Shown one piece after another: positions 31,226 to 46,200 of a stretch of DNA of 64,000 nucleotides. This stretch comes from Doris montereyensis (Eukaryota > Mollusca > Gastropoda > Nudibranchia > Dorididae). Location: positions 181,501 to 245,500 of the forward strand of contig JAXRKP010000040.1 of the NCBI GenBank assembly GCA_037039925.1, written 5' to 3'. The translations under genes and the position numbers were made by a program. Positions within the stretch are counted from its first letter, which is position 1, and every line of letters starts with the position of its first letter. A model generated the notes under the pieces. That model did no database searches and had not been told where the DNA came from. It worked only from the letters and a program-made list of their open reading frames with translations.

Positions 31226-34200
31226 CTGGAATAGAATGAAAGTAACGAATTTCTATTAGTTAGCAAAGACTTTACACATGAAAGGATAGTGAAACTCTCT
31301 ACCCCTATAGGTGACAAAAAAAACCTAACAACAACATCAACAACAACAACAATGACAACAACAACAATAAAAATCTGCTTTTCAAAAGTGATTGTGAAGT
31401 AGTGTTTGGCTATATTGTCAAAATGTTAGATGATGGTCTGTCTAACACACACAGCTTGCAAACGTTAGAGCTGGGCAATATTTGGGTTTGAGTTTGTCAA
31501 ATCCCTCAGGCGAAAATCCAGACTTGGGTGAGGCAAATCAGACAAATCTTGTAGGCATAACTAAAGTAAAGTAAAATAAGTCCCATACTCAGAGTTGAGC
31601 GTTGGAGAATCAGGAGTAGAGTCCTGATTTTTCTAGGCATACGGCATAATGTGGTAGTTTGTTATTGCTTTCCACGCTGCCTTTACTTTCGCTGTCTCAA
31701 TAGACCTAGCTACCTACTTTGCTGCTGGGTCGACAGGAGGGCCAGAAATATTTGCCCAGACAGAATCGAACTTGGGCCTCCTGCATGGCAGTCAAATGCT
31801 TTATTAAATAAACAGAATAAAAGCATACACAGCTCATTAATTAAAAATCTCATTACAAAAAAATAAAGCTGCTTTTTATTTACCATCTCTGGATAATGCA
31901 ATAAAAAGCAAGGCGAAGAGAGTTCGGAAACAAAGAAAAAGTTTTGCTCACCACAAAGGTTTTGGCTCCTCCACGGTATCTTGACCCCTCGTCTAGCACA
32001 CTCGTGGGCGTATGCCGATACGATCTCACATAGGCAGGACGGGTTCTCCATGCACACGCACATGTCATATACACAAGATGAGAAGAACGGCTCTGGAGGC
32101 ACAACACGATGACATCGAGAGAATTTCTGACTCTGAAGAGAAATCAATTTCATTATAAATGAAATAACAATGTGTAAGACAATGAAAAGGAAAGATTTAG
32201 ACAATAATGCGAAAAAAATACAATTATACATGTTACATAACAAACACAAAATTGCAAATACAGTAGTGATCGCCTAACAATGCCCGGTGCTTGGGAAGCA
32301 GAGAAAATGGGCATTTGGGCCAAATGGGCATTTAGGCAAACACAGGTAATTTTTTTTTGTTTGGGGGGGGGGGGGGGAGTGTTAATAAACCAGGCTTTCT
32401 TTACAAAACCTCCTGAAGTGATTGTTTAAAATTTTGAGTTACGGTTTTTAATTTTAGTATATATGTATATATGAGTCACTGTTAAAATATAGTAATCCTA
32501 CATCATTGAAAAGTTTGCCAAGAAAATGGCCTCCCTGTTGGATTATGACCCAATTTTCAAAGTCTATCTCCTCTCTTAGCTCTGAAAAAAATCACTCAAA
32601 ACATGTGCAGATCGTTTTTTCCATTCAATATCTAAAGAGTGACCTCAGGCTTTTTGGATATTTTTTATATTTTTTAAAAATACATTTTTATAAATAACAT
32701 ATATCGTTTATATGCAAAAATGGCATTTTTATTACACAATATTTTTTCTCTCAAAACGTTTACAAGATATAAAAAAAAACGACGTCATTCTATTAACATT
32801 GACGAGAGGAACCAATATATCAAATATTATACAAATTGGTTGGTAAATGACGGAGGAGATAGAAATTTAGTAGGAAAACACTACATTTCAAGAAAATTGT
32901 GAACAAAGAAATCAAAAGGAAATAACGCAAGAAAGACACTTCAGATGGGTTGCCCTTCTTGTAGCAGCCCCTTTACTCTTTCAACAGTCTCTGGCATTGT
33001 TACTAATGTAAAGAGAGTTGTAAATCTAGGTTTAGATTTTTTGTTTTATTCCTCTATTCCTATACTTGTACGTGTGGTTACTGACGCATCGCTTGAACAT
33101 TTGGCCTCCACATCTTACATCACTCAACGCTGGGCCAACTTGGTGAGGGGGGTATGTCCATAGACCATGTAACCAGATGTGGCGGTGTATGGCGATAGCT
33201 GACTGGTTATATAGGTTTTCAGTGCCGTCTTCTCAGTCAGTGTTAGGGTAGTTTACGTCAAAATTTTTACTGTTTTTGCCTACCCTCGCCTACCAAATAT
33301 TGTGTATCAAAAAAGTTATACAGCATAAGGACACTTTTATGTCATAAACTTGTAGATAAATGATCGTTCTATTGGAATACATAAAGAACGGAAAATCAAC
33401 ATTTTGGTCCCAAACTCACCAAAACCCCCCCCCCCTCCCAAATCCCTTGGCTATTTACTGGGCAGTCCAGGCAAAATTAAAAATCCTTCCAAAAACCCTG
33501 ACAGCAACTTAGTTGTGGATGTTGGTAAACAAATCAAATCAAATCAAAGTCTCCAAGATATTGGAGAGGCTTGCTGTGTCAATCACACATGTGATGCTTA
33601 CACCAAAAGCAAATAAGAAACTCATCTGCCTTGAACTAAAGAAAGAGACATGCACGGTTATAAACCAAACATGTTATGTCCTTAACATGCATGTGCTGAC
33701 AAATTTTCCGGCAATAATAAGCTCATTATTTCATTAATTACAGTTGGAAAAGGTTTTCTAATTGTGGATCAGTATCTATCTGCATGTCATAGAATTCCTG
33801 ATGAATAATACTTAATGTTATGTTAAACAAGAAGAAGATGAAGATTTTCCAGCAATTCTGACATCTTATAACTACAAAATTATGTTTTTCTCCTTTTCTC
33901 AAAATGATACCTTCGTGCGTTTACACAGAATCAGATACTGACAATATACGAAAGAAGGAAAGGAAAGAAACAGAACCTACCAGCAGCGGCCACCAACCCC
34001 CCACAATAAACACAACCAGGTATCACATTGCGAGCCTTACCTTTAGAATGGTGCACTTGGCCGTTGACAGCTTCCTGACTCTGTAGCCGGCTGTGACACA
34101 GGGATTGGCATCACTGGCATCTAGGCAGGTGTCATGGAGTTGGCTGGAAGCCTGCATGTTACATGACGGGTACAACAACAACAACAGCAACAACAACAAC

Positions 34201-37200
34201 AACAACAGCAACAACACAGGGAAAATAAGAAAAGAAAGTATGCATAGTAAAAAAATATGTGTTGGGTGTGCGTTACATGGAGGGTAGTTACAAAGTCTAT
34301 AGTGGAATTTCCTTCCAAGGCAAGAGGATGAGTGCCGATGCAGGGGTCACAGATTCAACTTTATTTGGTGATAGCTTATATTATATTCCTCTGTATTTGT
34401 CTCATTTTCTTTCCAATTTGGGCTCTCACATCATTATCATATTCATTTGAATTACTTTTGACATGGCCTCTTGACTGACTGTTTGTATATGCATTCACAC
34501 ATCAGCTATAAACACATAACTAGCCAACACAGGTCTCCCCTTCCCTCCTTCTCCTTTAAACATTGACGCTGACAAACCTGTTTTGATTTGTGTGTATGAG
34601 GATTTTACGGCTATGCCTATGCTGCCTGTGTTTCATGAGTACCAACTTTTACTGAAAACAGTCTCCGATTACCCTTCAAGCTGAAGCCATACCTACTCCA
34701 TTTAACAGTTTAACAGTTGGAAAAACTCAGCTAAATAAAGATCTCCATACATAGAATGGCATAAACTTAAAGAGGATCAGAAATTAAACAAACAAAATAG
34801 AAGGGTTGTCTATTTATGTTTGTTTGTGTGTGTGTGTGTAGTTGTGTCTGTGTGTAAATGTGAATATGTGTGTATAGGCGTTTGTACATAAACGTATTTA
34901 AGTGTGTGTATTATGTGTGTAATCATGTCTGTATGAGTGTAAAGGCATGTGTGTACGTAACTGTATGCATGAAAGAAGAATGTTATAAGACAAAAGGCTC
35001 AGTGCCGTTACCTTCCAACTGTTTCCAAATGTGGCCGGGGGAATTGGTGACGAGACCAGACCTGGTCCTGAGATCATCTTGTGGGAAACCATTGAAGTTG
35101 CCACACAGGCCACACATCTTCCGTTTGAATTGGCCTGTGATGGATGGCCAGGAATGAAAACAGTAGGCCATTAGCAGTAATCACACAGATCAAGACAAGC
35201 CAAAAGGGCCTTACATCATTTTCTACATTTCAACAATTAGTTGTTGTTTTTTTTTTTTTGGAGGAGGGAAGGTAGGGGGAGGGGGGATACACAAAGCTTA
35301 AAAAATTAGAAAATAAAATAAAAGATGTAAGTGAAGGAGAAAGAATACAAGACTAAAAGAAGCTGCCAGTCTTTTGATGACAGACCAGACCACTTTTCTT
35401 TTCTGTCCCCTTAAAGGTTTTTCCTGCTTTGCCTGTAGATCCCCCCTTCCCCTCCCCACCACCCCCAACCCTAAGCTTCCAAAAGCAGAGGGTGGATTAA
35501 CAGTCAAAGGAGGTGCCCAGGTCAATAAACACACCCATATGACAGCATTGATTGCCCAATCAGTCACTTCACTCACAATCCTGTCAACAACAGTGGTACA
35601 TCAAACAAAAAAGTAATATATGATGGCAACATGGGTGAACACAAAGGCCTTGAACTTTTCTTACCTGGAACTGTCACCTGGCCGTAGCTAGAACCATCCC
35701 ACAAAACACGAAGGCCTACTTCTGTTGACATCACTATAGATTTTCCAGAGCTTTCTATCAAGACGTGTGGTTCATACAAGTACGGTATATCCACATATTG
35801 TCCATTGACCTGTGAAAGGAAATTCAAAACTAAAAATTCATTGTTGCATTTGCCAAACCTTATGAAAATAAAATTTCAATCTTATGTTAATATTCATAAA
35901 AAAAGCATTGAACATTAAAATGTTGGTGAGCTCCTCCTAGCCATTTTTATTCACCGAGACTGACAGAGAGAAAATATCCTCCAGCTAATCAAAGAACACA
36001 AGAAACTGTCAAAAGCATCAATGAGCTCATATGGATTTTATTTACACAAAGTAAACACATTTATTACAAGACAAAGTCAACAACGAGAAAGTGCAAGAAG
36101 AATGTGTTCTCAATGGAGGCCCAGTGGTACAATCAATAGCGTTGTGAGTCTGTGTTCACAATAACACTGGTTTAAACACTGGCCCAATGGCACAATTGGT
36201 AGTTTTATGAATCTGTGTTCTGTGGTTTAAACACTGGTTACAATTGGTAGTTTTATGAATCTGTGTTAACACTGGTTCAAACCTTGGCTGACCCAGTGGC
36301 ACAATTGGTAGCTTTATGAGTCTGTGTTCACAATAACACTGGTTCAAACCTTGGCTGACCCAGTGGCACAATTGGTAGTTTTATGAATCTGTGTTTAACA
36401 CTGGGTCAAACCTTGGCTGACCCAGTGGCACTGTAGTTTTATGAATCTGGTTCACAATAACACTGGTTCAAACCCTGACTGGCCCAGTGGCACAATTGGT
36501 AGCTTTATGAGTCTGTGTTCACAATAACACTGGTTCAAACCTTGGCTGACCCAGTGGCACAATTGGTAGTTTTATGAGTCTGTGTTCTCAAAGCCTGGTT
36601 AGTCTGGTCTGGTCTAGTTGTTTTGGTTAAGATTTTGTAATTCATTCTGCTTTGATCATTTTATTCAGGTGTAAACGAGTCGTCTGCTGTGGGCATACAA
36701 TAACTTTATCAGTATGAAGCACCCAATAGGTAAGCTACAGTTGAAAACAACATTGAATAGAATGGGCAATAAGGATGTTAAGTCGGTAAGCATGCATTTT
36801 CCTGGGGATATAGACCATGACTCCATCTTAATCTCAAAAAGAAAAGGAAACAAAATAACCAAAACAAAAACAACAACAAAACCCCACAAACCTCTACAGC
36901 CAAATTTGGCAATCAGCCATATAAACTTATTCACTCACCATGACCAAATTGTTTTGCAAGAGATGAATTTCAATTCCAGCCACAGTGATTGTGAAGTTTT
37001 GGGCCCATGACACTTCTCCCCTGGCTCCCGGTTGTCGTGCTGCACCTCCACTCTGTTCAGGAAATGAATGTCATGCTGCTGTCATCCAAGGATTATCTCT
37101 TCATCCCAGAAATCCACCCCCTCTTCCCCTCACCACCTCCCCATCTTTCACATCAAAAGACCTCCACCCTCCATCTATCTACTCCTCCTAAAAATAAAAT

Positions 37201-40200
37201 CATGTTGCAAAACAAAAGACTACACAGTCTTAGTAGCCCTTTGAGATATTGGAAAATCTTACTGTAATGTAGACCATCCTCGAAGGCGGACTGAACTCTA
37301 TTTATCCAATTGCCATCCGTTTCTACCTGACATGCATGCAACAAATCAATAAAAGTTTCCTCATTCACCAAAAACTCTTTTGGTTGGACATGGATCTTTG
37401 ATTTGATTAACAGCGATTAACCTGAACAATTATCATGACATATACTAACCATTGTTCTTTTGCCTAATCAAAAAATACTGCATCATGCAGCCATGCTGTC
37501 TTGCAGGTAAAGTTAGATTCACTGTTAACGGCCTATGCTAGACGATGATCATTGTTTGCTTGGCCCAGGTGGGTGAAATTGGTACCTTGCCATTTGGCAG
37601 GTGTAGAGAGAGCTCACTATCAGCACCTATTATTACAGCTGAGAGGTGCTGCTCGATTATACAAGTATACACATTTGGTTTATTTGAAAAGCTTTCATAT
37701 TTGAAATCTATGAAAAGACATCTATCATGACAACGTTGACAAATTAGATGTCTGTTAAAATTTCTGCTGTTCACCAGTTTTGTTGTTAAGAGGCAAATTT
37801 ATGTAGAAGAGTTCTGTTTCGTGAGAATAATGTGCTGAAAGGTGGACTGTGTTATTAGGAAGCATGCTCTTAGACTGCTAGCACAATAGAAGTGGTTTAA
37901 GAACACACAACCTACAGTGCAGTTTTACATTTTCGACAAAAACAAACACTACACAAGGTTCTATGTGAAAACCCATAATGACAATAACACTCTACAGAAG
38001 ATAGAAGGTGCAACCATTTTGAGAAAACAGACACTGCAGAAGATATTACATGAAAACCCATTGACAAAAACAGACTCTACATATTATGTGAAAACCCATA
38101 ACAAAAACAGACTGTACAGACGAAAGTACATAAAAATACAGTGACAAAAACACTCTTAAAAAGTTAGTAAGGGAAAATGTTTTTGCAAAGAAACGGATTC
38201 TACGAAAGTAAATACGTGAAAACCCAATGACATTTTTGTTTGTTTCATTGAAATTCATCCCGCCCACATGCACTATATGCAGTGATCTCAGGTAAATTAA
38301 GAGGAAACAGCATTATGAAATATATATGAAAGAAGGTAAAGGAAAGAAGTTGAACCTACCACTTTTAGTACTAACAGTGCCCGCCTATCATCCACCACCC
38401 AATGACACAGATTCCAATGATCAAAAACAGACTCTACAGAAGATGGTATGTGAAACGACATTAACGAAAACAGACTCTACAGAAGATGGTATGTATTTCA
38501 TGAGTATGAATTATTTTCGTTCTTCCTTTGTCACCTGACACATTTTTCTCTACCACTCCGGCATCTTTAAATAATTCCTTGCAATGCATCCTCCTCTCCA
38601 TTACGCCCCCTTATGTCATCACACTTTCTTTGTTGTCAGTCGGCAGTTGTGATTCAGCTTCCTTACTGTTTGCACGTACATCTTAATCTTACTACACATC
38701 AGGGGTGGTTTCAACCCTAAACACATAGAGGGACACTTTAATAAACGGTAATAAAAAGAAACAACAAATCAATGAATATGATGTCACAAGCACGTTCTTT
38801 ACCTTTATGGGTAGAGAAATTGAGCTCTTTTGGTCTTCAATGATGCAAATCGACTGATGACTCTTTGGTTTAAAGTATTCATCATCTTCTTTCTTTATCA
38901 GTTCTCATTCAACCTTCTGGTGTATGGGTTCAGATACCCAAAATGATCTTTCTCCAGGCTGCCCTGTCCAGACATTTTTTTTTTTTTCGTGAAAGTTAAA
39001 TTTCTTTGCTTTAATGCCTTTTTTATAACTTCATCCATCTTTTTCCCAGTTCTATCTTTTGGCCTTTTACCTTGGGTTTTAGCACTGTATATTGATTTAA
39101 CTATTCTATGTCATTCATTTTGTTTACATGCCCAAACCATCTCAGTTGATTTATTTCTATCTTAGTTTTTATGCCATCTGCTATGGTTTGATCTCTTCTT
39201 GTCGTGTTTCTGATTTTGTCTCTTTTAGTTTTCCCTACTACTCTTCTTAAACATTTCATTTCAGCTGCCTGTACTCTATTGTATTCCATACTGTCTAAGG
39301 TCCAGGTGCCACTGCCATAGAGGAGAGTAATACAATAAACTGTGTTGTATACTGCCCTTTTGGTTGTTGTTGACAATTCTTGTTTATCTACAAATGCCTT
39401 TCCTAGATGGTTATATGTATATTGTCATTGCCTTTTGGATTCTCTGGTTGATTTCTTCTCTTAGTTTTCCTCTGAGTTAATCATTACCCCAAGGTAATTG
39501 TAGCTTTGAACATGTTTTAAATTCTCCCTGCCCAATTTAAGATTTTGTGTTTTAGCTTCCCTAGTTACTAGCATTATTTTGGTTTTCTTTGCATTTACTC
39601 TCATTCCTCTTTTATTAAGATCATTGTTCATCATGTTGATATTCGACTGGAGGTCACTTTCTGATTTTCTAAACAGAACTAAATCATCAGCAAATGAAAG
39701 CATTGATACATTTGTTGGTTTGAGCATCCACATAGCTACATTCATTTTTTTCATTTTTGAGGATGCCTTTACGACTGAATTCATATAAATGTGATACACA
39801 ATTAAAGTATTCTTACTCCTTATCAAACCCTTATGAACTGACATTTAAAACAATTAAAACATTTAGTCGATCCTGTCCCATAGTGTTTCGGAATATGTTG
39901 TTATTTATTTGTCATATATTTGACATCATTGACCATATGGATTGAATTACATTGATACTTCTCAACCTTTTCTTTCAAATGCTTCATGTCCGTGCAACAA
40001 CTTTTTTTACCAAATGCTTTCGCCTTCAACTAATAAACAATAGAAGTAAAACAAGCGCTTTTTTTCCTACGCTAATAGTCAACACATTGACAGAAACAGA
40101 CTCTACAGAGGATAGTATGTAAAACCACATTGACAGAAAGAGATTCTGCAGAAGAAAATATGTGAAACCACATTAACTAGAACAGACTCTACAGTAGACA

Positions 40201-43200
40201 GTATGTAAGACCACATTGACAAAAACACTCTACAGAAAGAAACTCTATGTAGACAGTCAACATCCCAAGTACCTGAACAAATCATTTTCACACTCAGCAG
40301 CCATGATGTATTTGCATGTGCCTTGGAAGTGAAGCGTCGCGCCGTCAAATGTTTGGTAGTGTGGATCACCAAACACTAGACATGTTCCAGGACCTGAAAT
40401 GGATATATTTGTTTATTTACATGTGTGTGTGTGTGTGTGTATGTGTGTGGGTGTGTGAAAATCATTATCATTCAGGCAGGTCGATAAAACCTTTTTTCAT
40501 AACTATTAACTCTGCACATTGTCATAAAAAATAAAGTAATTTAATGAAATGACCCAGATTCAAGGTAAATCGTTACTTGTTTATTTTGTTAATAATAAAA
40601 ACAAGTGACAGCGCATTGAGGGAGAAAAAAGACCACTTGAACTTGCCCCTCTAATTCCAGACTTGTCACATCCCGTGATTAATCAAATTGTTAACCTTCA
40701 TTGAAACAATATTATCTAAAAAAAACATACTTATCCTTTTGCTTCCTTATCAAAGATTAAAACATGTATAGAGTACATAAAACGAAGAAAAAAAAAGTGA
40801 TGATATTCTTCACATAATTTTCTTCAAGAAGGAAAAATAAAATCCCCATTCTTCTAAAACTTGAAAAGTTTATGAACCTTTGCAATTTTCATACTTTCCA
40901 TTGCAATTATAAGTATAGCTCATGTGGAAGAAATTCCGACTTACGTTTTAGACAGACTGGACAACACTGTCCTGGGATCGTGGTTGGGGCTTCATCTGAC
41001 CCACAGTCCAGATACGGGCACTGGCGCACATTGCAGGTGACCCTTCCACCCAGACAGTGACAGCTGGTGCATTCATCTACTGTCCATGTGTCTCCAGGCT
41101 ACAAGACGTATAGGTATTCAATCATGGGTCCATCATTCATTGATATTGTATTGATATTTGGTAAATAGACATTGGGATTAAAATGCATAGGAAATTATTT
41201 CCCATGTCTCTAGCAATAAAAATAAAAATATACAGAAAATAGAAAATAATCTATAACAACCACACCAACATTGATTGGATCTTCAGGCAATAAGTCAATA
41301 GTTGTGAGTGGACACGTGTGTCAATTCATTTTCATGCTTTCTTCTCTAACTTGCAGCGGTCAGATTGTATAACTATGCTAGGGACTCACTGGTCCAGAGG
41401 CAAGGTGTCAGCCCCTCAACCAAAAGGTCATGGGTTCATGTCTTTCTTTCCTTCTTCATCAGCTCCCATTCTACCTTCCGGTGTATGAGTTTAGATGCCT
41501 GAAATGATCTTTCTCCAGGCTGCCCTATCCTGACATTTTGTTTCCTTCCGTGAAAGTTAAATTTCTTTGCTTTAATGCCTCTTTTATATCTTCTTCCCAC
41601 TTTCTCCGAGGTCTGTCTTTTGGTCTTTTACCTTGAGTTTTAGCACTGTATACTGATTTAGCTATTCTATTGTCATTCATTCTGTCAACATGCCCAAAAC
41701 ATCTCAGTTGATTTATTTCTATCTTAGTTTTTATGCTATCTGCTTTGGTTTGATCTCTTACTGTTGTGTTTCTGATTTTGTCTCTTTTAGTTTTCCCTAC
41801 TACTCTTCTTAGATATTTCATTTCGGCTGCCTGTACTCTACTGTATTCCATACTGTCTAAGTTCCAGGTTTCATTGCCATAGAGGAGAGTAATACAATAA
41901 ACTGTGTTGTATACTTCCCTTTTGGTTGTTGTTGACAATTCTTGTTTACCTACAAATGCCTTTCCTAGATGGTTATATATATATTGCACTTGCCTTTTGA
42001 ATTCTCTGGCTGATTTCTTCTCTTAGTTTTCCCTCTCAGTTAATCATTACTCCTAGGTAATTGTAGATGTGAACTTGTTCTAAATACTCCCTGCCCAATT
42101 TAAGATTTTGTGTTTTAGCTTCCCTAGTTACTAGCATTGTCTTGGTTTTCTTTGCATTTACTCTCATTCCTCTTTTATTTTTATTCATCATGTTGATATT
42201 CGACTGGAGGTCCCTTTCTGATTTTCCAGACAGAACTAAATCATCAGCAAATGAAAGCATTGATACATTTACTGGTTTGAGCTTCCACATACCTACATTC
42301 ATTTTCTTCATTTTTGAGGATGCCTTTGCGACCGAATCCATAAATGTGATAAACAAAAGAGGACTAAGGATACAACCCTGTCTTACTCCTATATCTACAT
42401 CAAATTCTTCAGATACATTTCCAGCTACTCTCACTGCACATGTTGGTTTATTATAAAAACTTTTTAATGATTCCTATTAAAGTTCATGTTTGACATGTTG
42501 AAAAAGTTTCTAGAATTATTTTGAGTAAAACTTTTATTTAACCTACTGGTCCGGGTAGATAAATCGACAATTAGTCCCATTGGAGACAGACAATAAAAAG
42601 GAGGTCCTGTGTGCAGATCACAACGTTATGTGCACGTTAAAGATCCCTTGGCTATTAATTAGGGCAGCCTGAGCAAAATGGTAAAATCTTACCATAAATA
42701 CCAAGATCCCCTCAATTGTGGATATGCATAAAATCAAATCAAAATCAAGTAAAAAAACAACAACAACCTATGTTATAGACATACGTATGTACCTGTTGGT
42801 TTCTCCCTCATATGTGAATACACTTTGCGATGTCAAACACACAAGATTCAAAGACTTATTAAACATAAAACAAGTATACAAACAACAGCAACAACAAACT
42901 AGAAAAGACAGATAAATAGCAACACTTTTGCCTTTCTGTCCAAGGACTAAGCTCCAATCAAACAAGAGAAAAGGTTTTCAACCAAATATTTCCCTGGACC
43001 ACACTGCCTAGACAGCTACCTGATGGCTTTGGTTCTCATAGAAGCAGGTGGCATTGGGAACTGGCTGGCACGACTGGCAGCATTCACCAGACAGAATCAT
43101 AGCCGTCTCTGAGCTTTTGCAGGTGATAGGTGGGCACTCCTTGATGGAACACTTGATTTCCCCATTCTGAAACGGATTTTTTTATTATATACAAATGGGA

Positions 43201-46200
43201 AGTTTGAGTTTTGTACACATAGAAAATAAGCAATTGATTTCTGCATTCTGGATAAGTTTTTCACACATGGGAAGTTTTATTTTTGTACACATAGAAAGAA
43301 GTAAGCAATTCATTTCTGCATTCTGGACAAGTTTTTCCCATATGGAAAGTTTGAGTTTTGTACACATAGAAAGTGAGCAGTTTATTTCCCCATTCTGGAA
43401 AGGTTTCTAAACATAGGAAATTAACGCTTCAAATTATCCCATTCTAGAAAAACAATTAAAATTATCCCATTCTAGAAAAACACTTAACATTACCCCATTC
43501 TAGAAAAAACTTAAAATTATCCCATTCTAGAAAAACACTTGAAATTTAACATGCATTCAAATTTCGCTATACTACCCCTTGTTCAACGCCATGGATTGTA
43601 GCATTTGACAACTATTGAATGAGACCTAAAAAATCAAATAAGGATTGAAGAAAATGTTCATTGCTATGGATAGAGCAGTGAAGGCTTTTAAGTATCTTTA
43701 TTCCTTAAATTTGAGATGCTACATGAACATATGGCGATTGACAGTGATGATATGAAAATAATTGTACCCGACAAATGCAAGCTATACAAGGATCTTCTAC
43801 AGCTGACCAGTCATCTCCTTCATTGTAAAACCTGGCCTCAGACACATCAAAACAGGCTGGAAAAGGAATAAAAGATGGAAGCTTTCATTACCAGTGCTTT
43901 TGTAGTTATCCTCTAATGGACGTACAAAATACCAAATTCATAGTACATGTCACAACATACATGTAGATACATTCTTCCATTTTATTTTGACTGTCTTCTT
44001 AAGTTGACAAGCACATCTTATAGATCTATGTAGTCTATTTACATTTTGATTACGAATCATCTAGGCTAGGGTGGAGTTTTTTCGTTTTCATATCATGAAA
44101 TGTTGTAGCTGAACCATAGTGTTATGAGCTGGTAATCTGGATGACACTGGTTCAAGCCCCGTGGTAGGCACAGGTGGACGTTTTTCATAACTTTGTACCC
44201 TTAGGAAAGGTACTTCACCATCCTCTTTTCCTTAATTTCTCCTCCAGCTCCCCCAACCCTCCGACCACAACGTCCATTCCTTGTTGGGGGTGTGGTGGCC
44301 TGCGTGCCTCAGCAACCCGGAGAGCTACGCCAGCGGGAGCTTAAGCTCCTGGCAGGGTCATCCAAGCTGGACAGGTTAAAGGGCAGAGGTCAGACTAATA
44401 TGGACACATTAGGTAGACAGGACCCGTAAGCTCAGAATGGCAACCTGTCTAGGAGTGAATCTCCAAATTCAATCCCGGCCCTCGGGGATGCGGATAGGCA
44501 AAGGGCCAACAACCCCTACCATAAAACAAGTATGTTACAGAAACACCAAGTCTTGGTAAAGGTAGGCCGTCCACTAGGACTAAGTATGAAGTGTTCCAGT
44601 GAAAGCCGAAAAGAAGATGGCGTGCCGATGGCTCTACTCTCACCCAGGACAAACAGAAAGCTGGGCATGTGGAATGTGCAAATGATGTTCGGAGCGGGGA
44701 AGGTGGCTTAGATAGCCACAGAAATACGGTCATACAACCTAGCAGTTTTGGGTCTTTGTGAAACAAGATGGACTGAGGCAGGGCAACTTCGCCTCACCAC
44801 AGAAGATCTTCTCATTTACTCTGGACACGAACAGGAAGGTGCCTCCCACACTGAGGGAGTTGGTATAATGAGTTCACCAGCAGCAGCTAAATCGATATTA
44901 GAATGGAATGCCATATTCTCCGGAATAATCACTGCCAGATTCTTCACAAAATCGCGTAAATTTTGATGATCCAATGTTATGCACCAACGAATGAAGCAGA
45001 GGACGAAGAGAAAGAAGAATTTTATAAACAGTTGCAAAGAAAGATGTCTTGATCCTGATGGGCGACCTAAATGCTAAAATCGGAAGCGACAACACTGGCA
45101 GAGCATTGTTTAGGCAAAGAAGGTATGGGAGTGAGTAAGAAATGAAAATGAAGAATTATTTAGCGACTTTTGCGTGTTCACTGGACTTGTGGTTAGGGAA
45201 GCATCTTCCTGCATAAACGAGTACACAAGGTTACTTGGGTGTCTCCAGATCATCAGACCGAGAATCAAATTGATCACATCTGCATTGGTAGTAGGTTTAG
45301 AAGATCCATGGTAGATGTTCGAAACAAAAGAGGTGCAAATGTTGGCTTTGGTCATCATATACTAGTAGGGACCTATCGATTGAAGTTAAAGAACTACAAA
45401 AAAAATTTGATAAAACTGGCTTTAAATACAACACTGAGCTATTACAGGACCCACAGACTAAGAAAGTGTTCCAAATACAACTGAAAAACCATTACACACC
45501 ATTGGAAAACCTTATCCAAGAGGATTTTTCGTAGAACAGATGGGAACATACAAAAACAGTCTGGGAAACCACTTGCAATGAAATACTGGGCAAGAAAACA
45601 TGACAACACAAGGACTGGATAACATTAAAAACAATGCAAAAGATAAAAATCAGAAAGGACCTAAAATCAAAGGTTAACAACAGCAAGACGAGAGCACCAA
45701 AAGCTAAGACACAGGAAGAATATTATAAGGCTCATAAAGAAGTAGGAAAAAGCGTGAAGCAGGACAAGAAAAAACACCAAGATGAACTTGCACAGCAAGT
45801 GGAAGCAGCAGCAGGTCAAAAGAATATAAAAGAGCTGTACGACATCACACGAAAACTTGTTGGGACAAGGCGTGCTATTGAGAAACCAGTTCAAAACAAA
45901 GAAGGAAAAATATTCACTAACGCAAAAGATCAACTACACAGATGGAGAGAATACTTTGAAGAGCTCCTCAACCGTCCTGCACCCAATGATCCTCAAGACA
46001 TCCCACCAGCAGAGACAGTGTTGGAAATCAATACAGATCCAGCATCAAAAAGGCTGTAGCAAAATTCTAAAATAATAAATCACCGGGACCAGATGGTATA
46101 CTTCATGAATCCCTAAAGGCAGCCAGTGGAACAACCGTAGACATGCTTCATAAACTTTATCACAAGATCTGGGAAACAGAAGAGGTCCCAAAAGACTGGA

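Noticed and set aside
31710..32249. 179-residue minus-strand frame as an independent gene
   Set aside because: It is the C8 exon (31952-32132) read through both splice sites; only the exon part is conserved.
36115..36600. Cluster of true tRNA genes
   Set aside because: A- and B-box matches are present, but I could not see an acceptor stem, an anticodon arm or a 3' terminator T run in each unit.
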